Assembly: GCA_029215795.1 (NCBI GenBank)
Contig: JARDYH010000001.1
Location: 194,501,654-194,565,653, forward strand
DNA length: 64,000 nt
Direction of reading: 5' to 3'
From: Anniella stebbinsi
Taxonomy: Eukaryota > Chordata > Lepidosauria > Squamata > Anniellidae
The position numbers and the translations under genes are program-made. Positions within the stretch are counted from its first letter, which is position 1. Every line of letters begins with the position of its first letter. Positions 10,320-21,062 of this stretch are shown here, one piece after another. Below the pieces are notes generated by a model. It searched no databases. It saw nothing but the letters and a program-made list of their open reading frames with translations, and was not told the origin of the DNA.

Positions 10320-10620
10320 GCAAACCCAAATTCCATTACATCATTAGCTGAGTTTGGCAGCAACTCAACTCTATTTTTTCTTCAAGCCGTTGTAGCACTT
10401 TAACCTATTCCTCATGGAGGTTTTGTATTTGAGTAGTTATTATTTGTAATGGGTTCATACCTTTTTTTGTCTTCTTAGATGCTTCTTGCACCATTGTAGG
10501 CCCTTCTTCTCCTTCTTCATCTAGGCCTGAGTCTGTAGCTGGGTTTTTTTTGTTTTTTGTTTTTGCATCAAAATAGGAGATGAGATCTTTGTTTTTATTC
10601 TGTGATGTTCCCTGAGACAC
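10320..10620 (-). pseudogene. L1 ORF1 N-terminal remnant
   Basis: It begins MSQGTSQNKNKDLISYF and continues with a charged, Lys/Glu-rich segment (DEEGEEGPTMVQEASKKTKK), then a heptad-like stretch (LQIITTQIQNLHEEQVKVLQRLEEKI) suited to the ORF1 trimer coiled coil. A frame break follows the first 71 codons. It continues after the CR1 insertion at 9302. Assigned mainly from its position upstream of the recognisable ORF1 C-terminus. Confidence 0.55.
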
Positions 10621-10651
10621 CTCTTCACAGAGTATTTGTTTTATGGCTTTT

Positions 10652-10883
10652 ATTTATTTATTTATTACATTTATATCCCACCTTTTTTCCTCCAAGGAAC
10701 CCAAGGTGGCATACAGAATCCTCCTCCTCTCCATTTTATCCTCACAACAACAACCCTGTGAGGTAGGTTGTACTGAGAGTTTGTGATTGGCCTAAAGTCA
10801 TCCAGTGAGCTTCCATGACCAAGTGGGGATTAGAACCCAGATCTCCCAACTCCCAGTCCAACACTCTAGCCACTACACTACAC
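10652..10883 (-). mobile_element. tRNA-derived SINE with LINE-like tail
   Basis: Read on the minus strand, the 5' head contains a box A-like GTAGTGGCTAGAGTG and a box B-like GGGTTCTAATCCC, the internal RNA polymerase III promoter of a tRNA. The body (CTCACAGGGTTGTTGTTGTG) is followed by GGTGGGATATAAATGTAA and TAAA repeats. TGGCTTTT occurs at both edges (10644 and 10884), a likely target duplication. Non-coding; needs LINE enzymes to move. Confidence 0.8.
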
Positions 10884-11124
10884 TGGCTTTTGCAGGCATG
10901 CTGTTTGCTATCTGTTTTTATTATCTGTGGGATCAGTGCAGAGCTTAGGGATTAGTCAGTCAACTTGGTTGAAAGCTGTCTCCACCCTCCCCCTCTCCAT
11001 TCAATGTGCCTTAATGTTTAATTCTTGATTTTAAATTATTTGTTAATCAGGATTGGGGGGGTTAAGTGTTTTAGTTAACAAACAAATAATATAGAGGTGA
11101 AGGGAAAAATATTATGTAAAACAA

Positions 11125-11704
11125 TAGGGCTGTGACCTGATCCGGATCCCGAATCTGGAGCGGATCGGGCTGATTCAGCCCTCCAGATCCCGGATCCGAA
11201 CCACGATCTAGATCCATTCACAGCACTCCCTCCTGCTCTCCCCACTCTCTCCCTCCCTCCCCCCCACTCTCCCTGCCCTTGCTTACCTGCTGCCTCCTCT
11301 GTGTCATCCCCCATCGTCCTCCGCATCATCCTCCCTCCTCACTGTGGGCCGGCCACTTTCCTGCTTGCAGCAGGTGATGACGTCACCCACTGCGACCAGC
11401 AAATGCAGCCCTCCAAATAGAGCACCACATTTGCCGGTCGTGGCGGGTGACGTCATCACCCGGCACAATCAGAAAAGCGACAAGCCCACAGCGAGGAGGG
11501 AGGACGACGGCAGGATGATGCACAGGAGGCAGCAGGTAAGCAGGGAGAGTGGAGGGAGGGAGGGAGGGAGAGAGCAGGGAGACGGGGAGGGAGTGCTGTG
11601 AACGGACCCAGATCGGATCCGGATCCGAGTTGGATCGGATTGGGCCCTATCCAAACCTGACAGATCGGGAGCCGGATCAGATCGGGGGTCTGTTCACAAC
11701 CCTA
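11125..11704. mobile_element. hAT-type non-autonomous element, GATCC-rich (a)
   Basis: Ends are TAGGGCTGTGA and the inverse of TAGGGTTGTGA. Flanks TAAAACAA and CAAAACAG match at six of eight bases, fitting an old 8-bp duplication. Subterminal parts are packed with GGATCC/GGATCGG words. The middle is an imperfect palindrome with two TGACGTCA centres (11378 and 11448). No transposase. Frames here (for example 11075-11329 minus) are chance products of purine-rich runs. Confidence 0.75.
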
Positions 11705-12284
11705 CAAAACAGTAGAAAGTATGAATTTCAAGTTGCACTGGGTTCTTCCTCAATGGAAATACGAAAATTTTGTGAGCTGGAAAATGGCTGTATTTTCCCA
11801 CAGTGCTTGTGTTGTGAAGGCTGACTACTGTAAAATAGACACTACAAAATCCCAAAATATATTCTATTATCTGCAGCACCATCTGTTGGCATTAATCAAT
11901 TTTACACAGCTGCAAGACAGTGCTGATTTTGTGACAGGGGGTGCAAGGGGGAGGTCATTGCTCACACACCTTTTAAAAAAACCTTATCTGTGTTAAAATA
12001 AAATAGGTCTATCTGCAGAGGCTGGGCCAGAGACATTGGGGAAACTGTTGAAAGAAGCTCTTCCAAACTTTCATGGCTAAAGCTCAGCCATGCAAACATT
12101 GTAAGTTCAGTGTTGCTTTACAGTGTGTCTCTCACTCATATATCTTTGTATCTTTTTCTCTTCACACGAAGTTGCCATTGGTTTTTACCACCTCAGATTT
12201 AAATGCGTTAATAGGTCTTGAGTAACAAACCAAGTAAAAGCCTACAGCTGTGGTGGAGCACTGTCTATGGTCGTGGGACAGGAG
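11705..12284. other. Unassigned stretch
   Basis: No repeat family, RNA gene or convincing coding frame was recognised in these 580 bases. Confidence 0.4.
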
Positions 12285-12500
12285 GGGATATAGTTCAGTG
12301 GTAAACAAACACACCACATGTTCTTCGCATGAGAAAACTTCTTCGCATGAGAAAACTTCATGTTCAGTCCCTGGCGACTCCAGTTCAATGTTCTTAAGTT
12401 GCAAAGCTTGAAAAGCTCTTGCCAGTCAGATCAGCCAGTGTTGATTAGATAGAGCAATGGCCCGACTCGGTGTATAGCAGCTCTTTGTATGATAGATAGG
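12285..12500 (+). mobile_element. tRNA-derived SINE, degraded
   Basis: It contains box A-like ATAGTTCAGTGGTAA and box B-like GTTCAGTCCCTGGCG, followed by a body ending in CAATGGCCCGACTCGGTGTA and a GCAGCTC block. An 18-base stretch containing TTCTTCGCATGAGAAAAC is duplicated in tandem between the boxes. This lengthens the promoter spacing and would probably weaken transcription. Confidence 0.65.
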
Positions 12501-12903
12501 CAGCAACATACTGGCTTTGCTCTGCAAATTTTACCATTAGTAAATCTGCCTAATACCCCTGACATTCTGCTGCTCAAAGCACTTCACTGAAACAAATCCA
12601 AAGCTTATAAATCTTAATTCTACAAAGAACGTTCTGGCCTCAATTCTTAAATCAGTCATCCATCCTCAACTCCTTAGATGGTACTTTCATAAGTGTAAAA
12701 ATATGTATTCATCTTTCTTGTTGCGAACATGCAACTTCCTGGTAAAAAGCTGGAATGACCTGTCTGCTTAAAAAAATGAAAGTGCTACCCATTAACGCAC
12801 ATTTTCATGCCGAATGACCCTAAATTGCAATATAGTCGAAATATTGTATGAACAGCTACATCCTGCCCAAGCAATACTCCGCTGATCAATGTGAAGTCTT
12901 TAC
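12501..12903. other. Unassigned stretch
   Basis: About 400 AT-rich bases without a recognisable feature. Confidence 0.4.
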
Positions 12904-13320
12904 GGCCAAACTACACATGGCAGTAAACATGTGGTTTGCTTTTGAATGCAGGTTTACCCTTCAGAAATAGCCAACGTGTGGGCTTCCCAATCTAGATTTG
13001 GACCCTAGCACTGGGGGAGAGCTTTAACCCTTTGCTCCCCTCCTGCAGCAATCCCAGTCCTCACCCCACATCTAAAATTTACTTGTGGGGGGGGGGGAGA
13101 AACTCACATTGAAGAGAATAGGAACTTCCCCCCCCCCCATGCAAATTGCAGTTGCAGGGGCCCGAATCCAGATCAGGACCTCTGCCAGGGTCAAAAGATT
13201 AAAGCCCCTCCCGCCCCCCATGCTAGGTCTTGCTCTGTCAGGCCCCCTACATGGGCTATTTCTGAGAGAAAAACCCTGCACTCAAAGGCAAGCCATGTGA
13301 TCAGCCTCCTCTATAGTTTG
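12904..13320. mobile_element. 417-bp palindromic element with G-run/C-run apex
   Basis: The left arm GGCCAAACTACACATGG, later TCAGAAATAGCC, is mirrored on the right by GGCTATTTCTGAGAG and TATAGTTTGGC. Near the centre a run of 11 G (13087-13097) faces a run of 11 C (13128-13138). No protein is encoded. Short frames on both strands (13072-13300) simply reflect the symmetry. A clear target duplication was not found. Probably a MITE. Confidence 0.65.
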
Positions 13321-14335
13321 GCACTGTGACTGCAAATTTCTCGGGATAGCGCTCATCCTTTAATTATATATTATGTGTCACAAGTGGTGTTGGTGTATAA
13401 TTAGAGCTCTCATGGGGAAAAAATTAATCTGTTACCTGTAGTTTGGAAACTTTAGTGTGAGTATTTAGATACAAATTAAATGAAGCACTTGGACTGGAGA
13501 AAAATATAATTATTTTATAATCCTTGTGTTTTGTTTAGATTTTCGTTTTTAGTAGTACATCATACAAAAGAAGAAAAGGGTGGGATTTTATCCGCTTAAA
13601 GGAATTACGGGCATATTAAACGCTCGCAACAAACTGGACTGGGTCTCAACTTTCCATCAACTATTCTCTTATTCAAAGAAGGATCATGGCTTCGGTTTGT
13701 TTTATTTACAAATTTGGAAGATTATATATTGGAAATCCTGCTGAGAAGTCCAATTCCACAGCACTGAGGCAGCATCTTATGATCAGGGCACAGGGGTCCT
13801 AGAAACAACATGAGGGGGGACAATTCGATGCCAGAGTCCAACAGAGACCCTATCGTAATAGTTTAACATGGGCTTTTGCCCTTGCTTACTAGACCACACG
13901 TAGCAAAGGATATGCAATACCTCCCTGAAGTATCGCCAGTCTTTTCAAACTTTTTTTTTCTTCCCTTGAAATTCCTCAGAATTTTTGCCAAAGCTGGAAT
14001 TTCCAAAGTCACCCTGTAATTTTTCTTAAGGCTCGGTTTGGTGACAACTCTACATGTTACTACGGTCCCCTCAAGGGCCTGCATGGTGCTGCTCTGGCAA
14101 GAACAGGAAGGCAGCTCAGTTCCCTCTCGTTCCATCAAGGCCTGAGTCACAGAGGAAAACGCACTGCCCAAACTGGAGGGCTGTCTCCTTTCACTGCTGA
14201 TCCCAAAATCCACAGCATCACCGTTGCAAAGCAACAACCCCTGCAATACATGAGCAGGACTGAACGTGAAATATCCCGCCCCAAAACTTCGCAGGATCTG
14301 TTACAGGGTCGTAATGCACCGCAAATTGTGACTAA
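13321..14335. other. Unassigned stretch
   Basis: AT-rich first half, mixed second half. The 127-codon minus frame at 13863-14246 has no recognisable domain and no support as a gene. Confidence 0.4.
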
Positions 14336-15060
14336 GAGCCTATCTACACACGCAGGATAAAACACTTTGAAAACGTTTTGAACACTGTATATGAGTCTAT
14401 CTACACAGTCCCTTGGAACGTTTTAAATAGTATTTTAAAATGTTCCAAATAGGTGCGTTCTAAAATGTCTTAGGCCACATTACTGAGTACTCACGTTACA
14501 GGAGAAAAATTCTTCAGTCTTTAAAGCGGTGTGTGCAGTCACACACTCTTCTGCCCTGTCTCTTTCTCTTTCGTTTTTTACAATGAGTTTAGGGCAAGGC
14601 ATTGTGGGCGTTGTAGTTCAGTCACCCACTTCCTCCTTTGTTCCTCTATTATTCCCTAGCAAGTATAGGGCTAAGAATTGTGGGTGTTGTAGTTCACTCG
14701 CCCACTTCCTCCTTAGCCCCGCTTTCTTCCCCACCAATCAACTGTTAAGCATTTGGGCACCGGTAAACGAGGCACTGCCCCCATGAATCACAAACGGTAA
14801 GGAAGGACACATTATTTTACTTAAAGCGATTTATTAAAAGTGAAACCGTTGTATATAACTGAAGTGAGTTTTAAAAAACCTCAGATATACAACGTTATAG
14901 GGAGTGCGTCATGTGGCCCAAAGAGTTTTCATAACCCTTATAAAACGTTAAAAACCTAGCGTGTAGATCGGCTCTATGGAGGATGTCCTGGGCCCCAACA
15001 GTTCTCAAAACTGTTATAAACCGTTTTAAACCATCTTAAAGCAGTAGTGTAGATAGGCTC
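14336..15060. mobile_element. DNA element with 14-bp perfect TIRs and TAA flanks
   Basis: Starts GAGCCTATCTACAC and ends with its exact reverse complement, flanked by TAA on both sides (14333-14335 and 15061-15063). A TAA duplication is a mark of the PIF/Harbinger superfamily. Subterminal parts (TTTGAAAACGTTTTG, ACTGTTATAAACCGTTT) resemble the elements at 48028 and 61616. No transposase. Confidence 0.65.
14592..14716. repeat. Diverged tandem duplication inside the TAA element
   Basis: Two units about 76 bases apart share ATTGTGGGCGTTGTAGTTCA-like text and CCCACTTCCTCCTT, with scattered differences. Confidence 0.7.
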
Positions 15061-15954
15061 TAACAATGGGGCTCTGAAAGTAATTTTTTTCCCCCCTTCT
15101 GCTCAATTTCATAGAAGTGAACGGATGCCTCCAGGCGCCTATGAAGCTATGCAGCTTCAAATTAAGACGCGCCCAACCTCCTCTCTCAGCTGTGCTCCTT
15201 TGCAACTGCAAAGCTTTGAATCACCAGGCTTTCCCCCCCCCCATACACACACACACACACACACGCACACCTCGCATGCTCATAAAATGAAATGGAGGAG
15301 TTACTTCTGAGTAGACATGCAAACATCCACCCTCACGCCCCTCTCTCTCCCTGGGGTGGGAGGGGCACCTCTAACCCCAGTATTGTGACTGGCTGAGCAG
15401 CGGCAGTACTGCTAATAATAGACCCGTGGCTGCTCCCCTTACATATTCTTTCCTCTCCTGGCCCCCTGTAGATGTGGCTGTCTGAGGAAGGGGAGGCAAG
15501 AAAGGAAAAGAGAGGAGAGAGGAGAGATGTTTACACAGTATATGTTCTTACTACTAATAACAGCAGATGCTTCCATTACTAATAACAGCAGCAGCAGTAA
15601 CAACAGAAGCCAATGCAGCTCTCACGTTTCTTCCCTCCCCTCGGAGCGGGGGGGGGGGGGGGAGGAGGGAAGGAAGAGAGAAAGAGGGAAAGAAAGAGGG
15701 GCTTCCAAAGCACCGATCCTTCAACCCTTTGCACATCGCGAGGCTCAATTCGCCCTTTCCTACGTCAGAGTAAGCATGATTGCCCAGTGCTCAATGAATA
15801 TTTAAAGCAGGATGCAGCGATTGAGCCCACGTTCCCAACAAAGCAGTTTGGAATTAAAACGGGCTGGTAAAGGCATTCTCCAGACCCCTCTGCTCCTGTA
15901 CTCCCGAAGTACCAACTGAAAGGCAATTTGTTCTGTTTTATTTTATTCATTTAT
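15061..15954. other. Unassigned stretch with simple repeats
   Basis: It contains a CA run (15244-15263), a pure G run (about 15648-15661) flanked by a GGAA-rich tract, and otherwise no recognised repeat or gene. Overlapping short frames here arise from the purine-rich tract. Confidence 0.45.
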
Positions 15955-18050
15955 TGCATTTGTATACCGCCCCATAGCTGAAGCTCTCTGGGCGGTTTAC
16001 ATAAGATTAAAACACTTAAAAACAATATACAAAAATTAAAACTGCAAAAACATACCATATACAGGGGTGCCTGTAGCTGGCTCGCAACCACCCACTCAAG
16101 GACCTTGCCTAGGAATGGAACATTTGCTACTGGCCTGTAGTTATTAAGATTTTCAGGGTCCAGGGAAGATTTCTCTAGGAGTAGCCTTGCTACCACCTCT
16201 TTCAGGCATTAATCACTTCCCTGGCCCAGCCAGTTGTTCCATCCCTGCTAGCTTTTATTAGCCAAGAGGGGCAAGGATCCAATACAGAGGTGGTTGCACG
16301 AACCTGTCCAAGCACCTTGTCAACGTCCTCGAGCTGTACCGACTGAAACTCATCCAAGAAAACAGGACAAGCCTATGCTCTGGATACCTCGCTAGATTCA
16401 CCTGCTATAACGCTGGAGTCTAAGTCCTGGCAGATGCCAAAGATTTTATTCTGGAAGTGCCTAGTAAATATATTACAGTGGGCCTCAGATGGTTTTACCA
16501 TGTCCTTGGGGCCGGCATATAAAAGCCCCTGGACAACTCTGAAAAGCATCGCTGGGCGGCAGGTTGATGATTGAATAGTGACAGCAAAGTATTGGATTTT
16601 TGCTGCCCTCACTGCCCCTGAATACAGCTTACCATAGGCACTTACCAGTGTTTGATTGCATCCACTAAGAGTTCATCTCCATCTGCACTCTAGATGTCTC
16701 CTGTTTTGTTTCATCACTCTCATCTCCGGGGTATACCATGGAGCCGTACGAGCTCTACACAGGAGAGGGCACTCAGGAGCAATCATGTCAACTGCCCAGG
16801 TCATTTCTGCATTCCACAGATCAACCAGGGTTTCGACAGGAGAGCCAGCCCTATCAGCCGGAAAACTCCCCAGAGCCCTCTGGAAACCATCCGGATCCAT
16901 TAGCCTCCAGGGGTGGACCATCTTAATGTGTCCCCCATCCTTGCAGAGGGGGAAAGCCGCTGTAAGTCTAAACCTCAGCAGGTGATGATCTGACCATGAC
17001 ACAGGGGTTAATGTAAAGTCCCCCACTTTCAGATCACCATCTCCATGTCCAATTGAAAAAAAACAGGTCTAGAGTATACCCTGCTACGTGCGTCGGGCCG
17101 ATGGCATGTTGGGACAGTCTCATGGTTGTCATGGAGACCATGAAATCCTGAGCTGCCTCAGATAAAGTGCCCTCGGCATGAATGTTGTCATCCCCCAGAA
17201 CCAAGAGTCTGGGGGATCTCAACAGTACCCCCAAGACCACCTCTGACAGCTCAGCTAGGGAATCCGTTGAGCAGCGGGGTGGGCAATACACCAACAGAAT
17301 CCCTAATCTGTCCCGTTGGCCCAACACAAGGTGCAAACACTCCAGACCAGTAGTCACATGGACAGGGAGCCTGCAGAGGGGGATGGAGTTCCTATAGACC
17401 ACAGCAAACCCCCCCCCCCCGGCCCTCAATTCTACCCTGATGCTGACCCCAGTGGGCACAGCTGGGAGAGACTGACTCCTCCCTGCTCACCCACCCAGGT
17501 CTCAGTTATACATGCCAGATCAGCTGCCTCATCCACAATTAAGTCATGGATGAGGGAGGTCTTATTATGCACCGATCTGGCATTTCAAAGCAGCATCCGG
17601 AGGCCTGAGGGCTGGCTGATAGGCCAACCAACAAGCCTGTGGGTGTGGGGGGGACTGGAACAAGGCAGAGGCATTAACTGTCTGGGCCATGTTCCCCTTA
17701 TGTGGCAAGTCCTCCTCACAACGCCATATCTCCCTCTACCCATCACTACACTGATTGGGCACCCCTCAGATCCCCCCACTTGGCCCTGTATCCTCCCTCC
17801 AAGGTGCATAGCTCAAGCCTTGGGGCGGAAGCAGGTAGGCAGAAGTAGTGGACACCTGCACTGACTTCTTCCTCCTCCCTGGGCAGTAGGACTCCCTCTC
17901 CTGCAGGTGATGCATTTCCCAGGCCTCCTCAGCCAGCCAGCTTAAATATCCCTCCCAGGAAGAGAGAGGGACAGGTGGAGTTGTCCACAGCAGCTGGCTC
18001 AGTACCTGGGGGCCTGGTCCTGCAGGGAGTGGCAGTCTGTCAGGCAGAAG
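15955..18050 (-). mobile_element. L2-type LINE (family B), internally deleted
   Basis: On the minus strand it runs from a 5' region through endonuclease and linker pieces to the start of the reverse transcriptase, then jumps directly to the family-B 3' tail (AACCGCCCAGAGAGCTTCAG near 15985). Most of the reverse transcriptase and the C-terminal domain are missing, with the junction near 16060. The 5' limit is uncertain. Confidence 0.8.
16100..17560 (-). pseudogene. L2-type endonuclease and N-terminal RT remnant
   Basis: Endonuclease pieces: GGGGFAVVYRNSIPLCRLPV, then LGILLVYCPPRC, LLVLGDDNIHAEG and SWSDHHLLRFRLT. The usual GDFN reads GDDN, so even this conserved box is altered. Linker: HIKMVHPWRLMDPDGFQRAL, then APWYTPEM. 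RT start: SSLDPENLNNYRPVANVPFL. Several frameshifts separate these pieces (17459-17034, 17026-16673, 16612-16373, 16196-16090) and the catalytic YADD region is absent. The protein relates to the 999-residue ORF at roughly half its positions by eye. Not functional. Confidence 0.8.
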
Positions 18051-19688
18051 TCCACAAGGGAGAGCAGAAGTGATGGTGGTGGTGGCAATGGCTTAATTCC
18101 GAGTAGACATTGTTAGACCTCTACTCTCCCCACACCCACAACCCACACGGCTTTCCCTACCACCAATCAGTGCCTAAAGTACACCCACCGTCCTAAGCTG
18201 CATTCACCCCACCAACAACACACATACAGAGAACCACAGCGACAGTGGAGCAAAGTCAAAATATACAGTAAAACGCATCACGAAAATATACAGCTTCAGG
18301 ACAGATACCACGATGTGGCTGAGAATGGGCAGTGCATCGTCTAACAATGGTGTGCAACTTTGCAGCTACGACAGAGTAAATACCCCATGTAGGAAAGGAG
18401 AGCTTCAGGGAATCCACAACACAATCTCTTCAGATAGTTCTTTAATTCTAAAGATACGTAGACTTGGAAAAAACTTGTGAGTGGGGTAGAATTTCCCCAA
18501 TCTTTTGGGGGAAAATAGGGGGAAAAAAACCCAATTTTTTCTGGCTCTGCCCAAGGCTTTTCCCATAACCCTAAATTCTACAGCCAATTAACACCGCAGC
18601 TTCCTCTGAACTCATTAAATGCTTGGTGCTAATTTTAAAAACTATATTTTAGAGGTGCGTGTAAATGATAGTGGGCACATACCCCACCGAAATATCGCCC
18701 ATGCTGTGGGAATGGCCCTCTGGCTGTTCTACTGGCACCACCTCAACAGCCTGCCCTTGCTCTCAGCAGCAGGAGCTCTTCTGGGGGCTTCTTTGCCAGG
18801 AGCTATGCCTCAAAGAGGTCAGGGGGAGGGCCCCCAAAGGCTAATATTGCCCTGTAATCCCCTCCTCTGGCTAGTGTCACCACAAAGCTCCACCAATGCT
18901 GGGGCTTGAGGAGCGTGTCCTCATTTCCCCACCCCCCCATCACCTGCAATGGCTCTTCCGCGGTCAGGCAAGCTGAACGCAGAGTAGGTCATCAGTATCT
19001 ACAGTGTTTAATAAATAAATGAATAAAAATAATGTTCTTTATGACTGAGTATTCAATAAACATTCACCTTTTAAAAAAATTAACAGATCCCTGGGTGCAA
19101 ACATGCTGCGCCCACATGATATTTGCATGATGCCTTCTAATTAGTAGCGATAGGAACCCTCTGTCTGGAAGCACCAATGTCTCCCAGCAACTTTTTGTGG
19201 AAAACATTTTTGGCAGCTGCTAACTCAAAACTGATAAATGTTAACAGCAAAATGCCATGTTTTGGACTCAACCTGCAGCATTTTAAGCTGCAGCGTTTTA
19301 CTCCGCACGCCAAGCTTTTTGATGTGTTTAACCGAGGCTGTCAGCAAAATGAGGCAAGGCATCTGGGGGTAAAATTCAGCAAAATTATTGTAGGAGTTTT
19401 GCTTTGTTTGAAGTTTCTTCCTCATTCCTCAGCCCACCCACTACTAGTCTGAGTCAACAATACGTTCAACGTTTAATTTAAATATATACACAGAGCTCTC
19501 ACAGTCGCCAGCGTTTTCTTTCAGTTTGTTAGCCAAATTAAGAAGCTCATGACATGACTCTTTGGGACTACAGAATGCAGATGAATGAATTACACAAAAT
19601 ACTCAAATATAAAAAAATAGTACCTCAGAGAGAAGGTTGAGTTGGGCTTTTTCTTGCCTTTCCATGGATAAGTTGTTGATGATGTGAA
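18051..19688. other. Unassigned stretch
   Basis: No transposon, RNA gene or supported coding frame was recognised in these 1.6 kb. Confidence 0.4.
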
Positions 19689-19780
19689 GGAATCCTATGC
19701 AGTTACTGGAAAGAACACCCCACTGAACATAGTGGAATTTACTTCAAAGTAAACATGAATAGGATGCCTGCCCAAAATGC
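19689..19780. repeat. Short hairpin element, AATCCTATGC type
   Basis: Arms read AATCCTATGCAG and CATGAATAGGAT, with GAACACCCCACTGAACATAG between and an AAGTAAACATG block on the right arm. One of several 80-130-bp hairpins in the window sharing AATCCTATGCATGTTTA-like arms. Confidence 0.55.
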
Positions 19781-19843
19781 ATTCTCTAATCTCCATCCTC
19801 ATGTGATACTTTCTTAGAAGGAAAGTCCCCAATCTTCTATTTA

Positions 19844-19855
19844 TTGTTGTTGTTG

Positions 19856-19896
<41 letters not shown>
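19844..19896. repeat. TTG/TTA triplet repeat
   Basis: A run of TTG triplets passing directly into TTA triplets. Confidence 0.95.
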
Positions 19897-19939
19897 TGGT
19901 AATACGGAGCGACCCTTTCTAGTAAGGAACAGTTGATTA

Positions 19940-20110
19940 ATTGCAAGTAAAATAGGACTCTAAAATATGCGCTCTATCTATACATGTAGCTTTACAAAAT
20001 ACACAGTTGAAGTTGTTGATTCCTGTATATGGGTGAAAAACGACTATTCTGGTACACCCATTCCCATATCACAAAAACGAGAACAGTATATAAAAACGAC
20101 TCTATGCAAT
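19940..20110 (-). mobile_element. Possible LINE C-terminal fragment, inverted
   Basis: On the minus strand it reads CVFCKATCIDRAH near 19970-20010, close to the KATCIDEHVKHIFYEC piece on the plus strand at 20820-20865. The two share an exact 23-base inverted repeat. It may be a second piece of the same LINE in the opposite direction. Tentative. Confidence 0.35.
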
Positions 20111-20227
20111 CCTTTTGCAATTGCTGTTCTTGTTACATTCTTGGAATATGTTTAATGCTGGTCAATGTCTACATGTCTACATACCCTGCTTTAAAAAATC
20201 TACTGTAAATACCATCTGGGCAGAATT

Positions 20228-20900
20228 ATAGAACTATATAGAATCTCTGGAACTGTTATATCCTACTACAGGGGATTCATCGCAGGGGATTTCAATGCAC
20301 GTATGGGAGCTGATGGTGCAAATCGGTATACCCATTACAATCTGATTTTGGTGCCAGACATTTATTTAGATTGTAATGGGTATTTCCGATCTTCTAAAGA
20401 TTCCAGATATAACTACTCAGGGTTTTGTTTAGCCCAATTTGTAAGGAGGAGAGTTTTGCTAAAATTAAATGGTATGGCAGACAGGGATTGACCTGGGGAA
20501 TACACCCATTTTACAAAACATGGAGGTAGTGTGATTGACTATATAGTAATCTCACAGTTTGCATATAAGTATGTCATTGACTTTGAGGTAGGCTTCAATA
20601 TAGAAAGTGATCACTTACCACTAACCATGATACTAGCATGCCCAGCACATAACAACTCATGCCTGAAAATTCAATCTGTCTCTGATGGATGTAGTGCAAA
20701 AATCGATTTGGGGTTATTGCATTGATTTGTACAAATAGGGCAAATAATAAATGACAACATAATGAAAGTGAATGAGATAAGGAAAGGCTATTGTCCATCC
20801 TTAGAGATAGGAGGTTTGTAAAGCTACATGTATAGATGAACATGTAAAACACATTTTCTATGAATGTGGACCTGAATGTATGAAAACCATAATGTGGGAA
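20228..20900 (+). mobile_element. APE-endonuclease LINE fragment, clade uncertain
   Basis: Plus-strand frames read IAGDFNARMGADGANRYTHY (20277-20336), then a frame with GEYTHFTKHGGSVIDYIVIS and FNIESDHLPLTM (20495-20628). This is the GDFN, SVIDY and SDHLP order of an APE-type endonuclease C-terminal half. The first frame ends in a stop at 20491. A Cys/His-rich piece (KATCIDEHVKHIFYEC) follows near 20820, so the reverse transcriptase has been deleted. The style differs from L1, L2 and CR1 copies here. It may be the same family as the fragment at 41985-42715. Confidence 0.55.
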
Positions 20901-20924
20901 TGTGCCACTGCACAAGCAACCTAG

Positions 20925-21062
20925 TCAGTGTAATAGGCAACCTGGGGTCCTCCAGGACTATAATATCGAGAAGTCCTAGTCAGCATGGTCAATGGCCAGG
21001 AATTATGGGAGTTGTATTCCAAACATATGAGGGCATCAGGTTGCCTTCAATAGCAGTGAGCT
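20925..21062. repeat. Hairpin MITE, GGCAACCTG type
   Basis: Arms TAGGCAACCTGGGGTCCTCC and GGGCATCAGGTTGCC enclose ATTATGGGAGTTGTATTCC. Related hairpins lie at 36303, 47832, 50062 and 59930. Confidence 0.6.

Larger units (their letters stand above)
1081..10620 (-). mobile_element. Old L1 LINE, broken by four later insertions
   Basis: On the minus strand the pieces read in L1 order. The ORF1 start is at 10620 and the ORF1 C-terminal domain near 8850-9300. ORF2 starts near 8191, followed by endonuclease and reverse transcriptase pieces down to 5800 and a C-terminal region at 5230-4412. A 3' UTR carries an AATAAA-like signal near 1090 (minus strand). Interrupting it are a CR1 (9313-10298), a hairpin MITE (8288-8606), an L2-type 3' fragment (5233-5795) and a full-length L2-type element (1148-4399). 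Without these, about 4.4 kb of L1 remains, less than the usual 6 kb, so internal deletions are likely. Many stops show it is long dead. The 3' limit is approximate. Confidence 0.7.
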
